DNA of 40,338 nt, taken from positions 1 through 40,338 of the forward strand of contig CAZIPT010000013.1 in assembly GCA_964541375.1 (NCBI GenBank), written 5' to 3'. Made by a program: the position numbers and the translations under genes. Each line of letters begins with the position of its first letter. The first letter of the stretch is position 1. Shown here piece after piece: positions 39,805 through 40,338 of the stretch. The stretch is from JBAXEO01 sp964541375. GTDB lineage: Bacteria > Actinomycetota > Coriobacteriia > Anaerosomatales > JAAXUF01. The notes beneath the pieces are model-generated. The model did not search any database. It had not been told where the DNA came from and worked only from the letters and a program-made list of their open reading frames with translations.

Positions 39805-40338
39805 ATGGGCAGTGACTCCAAGCGGCTGATGGTCTTCGCCGGCACCAGCAATCCCGAGCTTTCCGAGGGGGTCGCCCGGCACCTGGGAATCGAGCTGGGC
39901 AACGTCAAGATCCGCAAGTTCGCCAACGGCGAGATCTACGTGCGCTATCTCGAGAGCGTACGCGGCGCCGACGTCTTCATCATTCAGTCGATCAGCGGTT
40001 CGGTCAACGCGATGATCATGGAGCTGCTGATCATGGTCGACGCCGCCAAGCGAGCCTCGGCTCGATCCATCACCGCGGTCATCAGCCACTACGGCTATGC
40101 GCGACAGGACAAGAAGTCCGCGGCGCGCGAGCCCATCACCGCCAAGCTCGTTGCCGACCTGCTGACCACGGCCGGCGTCAACCGGGTCATCACGATGGAT
40201 CTGCACCAGGGGCAGATCCAGGGCTTCTTCAACCAGCCAGTGAACCATCTGACCGCGCTTCCGATCCTTGCCGACTACTTCGAGTCGCTCAACCTCGACA
40301 ATTGCGTCGTCGTCTCGCCGGACGTCGGCCGGGCCAAG
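39805..40338 (+). CDS. prs: Ribose-phosphate pyrophosphokinase (3' truncated by window end)
   Basis: The first 178 residues of PRPP synthetase, which makes phosphoribosyl pyrophosphate for nucleotide synthesis, are present and open to the window end. Motifs: VFAGTSNPELSEGVARHLG, FANGEIYVRYLESVRGADVFIIQS, the ATP/Mg segment YGYARQDKKSAAREPITAKLVADLL and the MDLHQGQIQGFF region, then SPDVGRAK, the start of the ribose-5-phosphate region. The start at 39805 is preceded by GGAGCAGG at long spacing. Confidence 0.97.
   Translation, partial: MGSDSKRLMVFAGTSNPELSEGVARHLGIELGNVKIRKFANGEIYVRYLESVRGADVFIIQSISGSVNAMIMELLIMVDAAKRASARSITAVISHYGYARQDKKSAAREPITAKLVADLLTTAGVNRVITMDLHQGQIQGFFNQPVNHLTALPILADYFESLNLDNCVVVSPDVGRAK

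Noticed and set aside
37968..39926. Very long minus-strand open frame (652 codons) opposite spoVG, tRNA-Gln and glmU
   Set aside because: It is antisense to well-supported genes and a tRNA. Its length is a by-product of high GC and codon periodicity in glmU, and its translation resembles no protein.

Overview
The window is about 40 kb of dense, high-GC bacterial chromosome with short gaps and many 1-4 base overlaps between neighbouring genes. Gene content points to an anaerobic, Gram-positive-type actinobacterium, most likely a deep Coriobacteriia-like lineage. The evidence is high GC, a four-subunit ferredoxin-dependent 2-oxoacid oxidoreductase, many ferredoxin-type proteins, lipoproteins, a sortase with its substrate, and a Bacillus/Clostridium-like chromosomal order abrB - metG - tatD - 3D/G5 protein - ksgA - veg - ispE - spoVG - glmU - prs. 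The lineage is inferred from content and order only.

Region 1 (1-10.4 kb): the 3' end of an acyl-CoA synthetase, envelope lipoproteins (META, CapA-like, NTF2-sized, cupredoxin-like, chagasin-like), a divergent dual CDGSH protein, and a pyruvate/2-oxoacid:ferredoxin oxidoreductase whose four subunits are dispersed. Gamma is at 4.0 kb, delta and alpha are fused in a translationally coupled pair at 5.9-7.4 kb, and beta is at 9.0 kb behind its own promoter. A Rex-like regulator that has lost the dinucleotide-binding glycine motif lies between alpha and beta.

Region 2 (10.4-20.6 kb): a kinase-less PASTA membrane protein, tRNA-Phe with a clear promoter and terminator, an NHL/HYR surface protein, a DUF1801 protein, a class D sortase overlapping the gene of its IPETG-anchored substrate, a CPA2-type antiporter, a DUF6325/SHOCT pair, a zinc metallopeptidase and a secreted coiled-coil/cell-wall protein.

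Region 3 (20.6-24.7 kb): a two-gene operon of a HEAT-repeat protein and an HD-GYP protein with an altered HD motif, read away from an ImmA/IrrE-like protein that lacks the catalytic glutamate. A perfect TGTGA-N6-TCACA palindrome sits in the shared upstream region.

Region 4 (24.8-29.2 kb): a ROK sugar kinase, a DUF362/ferredoxin protein and two tandem paralogous multi-pass membrane proteins, all in one direction and tightly coupled to rsmI.

Region 5 (29.2-40.3 kb): housekeeping genes in an order familiar from Firmicutes (rsmI, abrB, metG, tatD, an iron-sulfur flavoprotein, a DUF348-G5-3D protein, ksgA, veg, ispE, a nucleotidyltransferase, spoVG, tRNA-Gln, glmU, prs). They serve translation, isoprenoid and cell-wall precursor synthesis and nucleotide supply. 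A match to the Bacillus sigma-H promoter consensus lies in front of spoVG.

I saw no insertion sequences, prophage genes, CRISPR arrays or rRNA genes.
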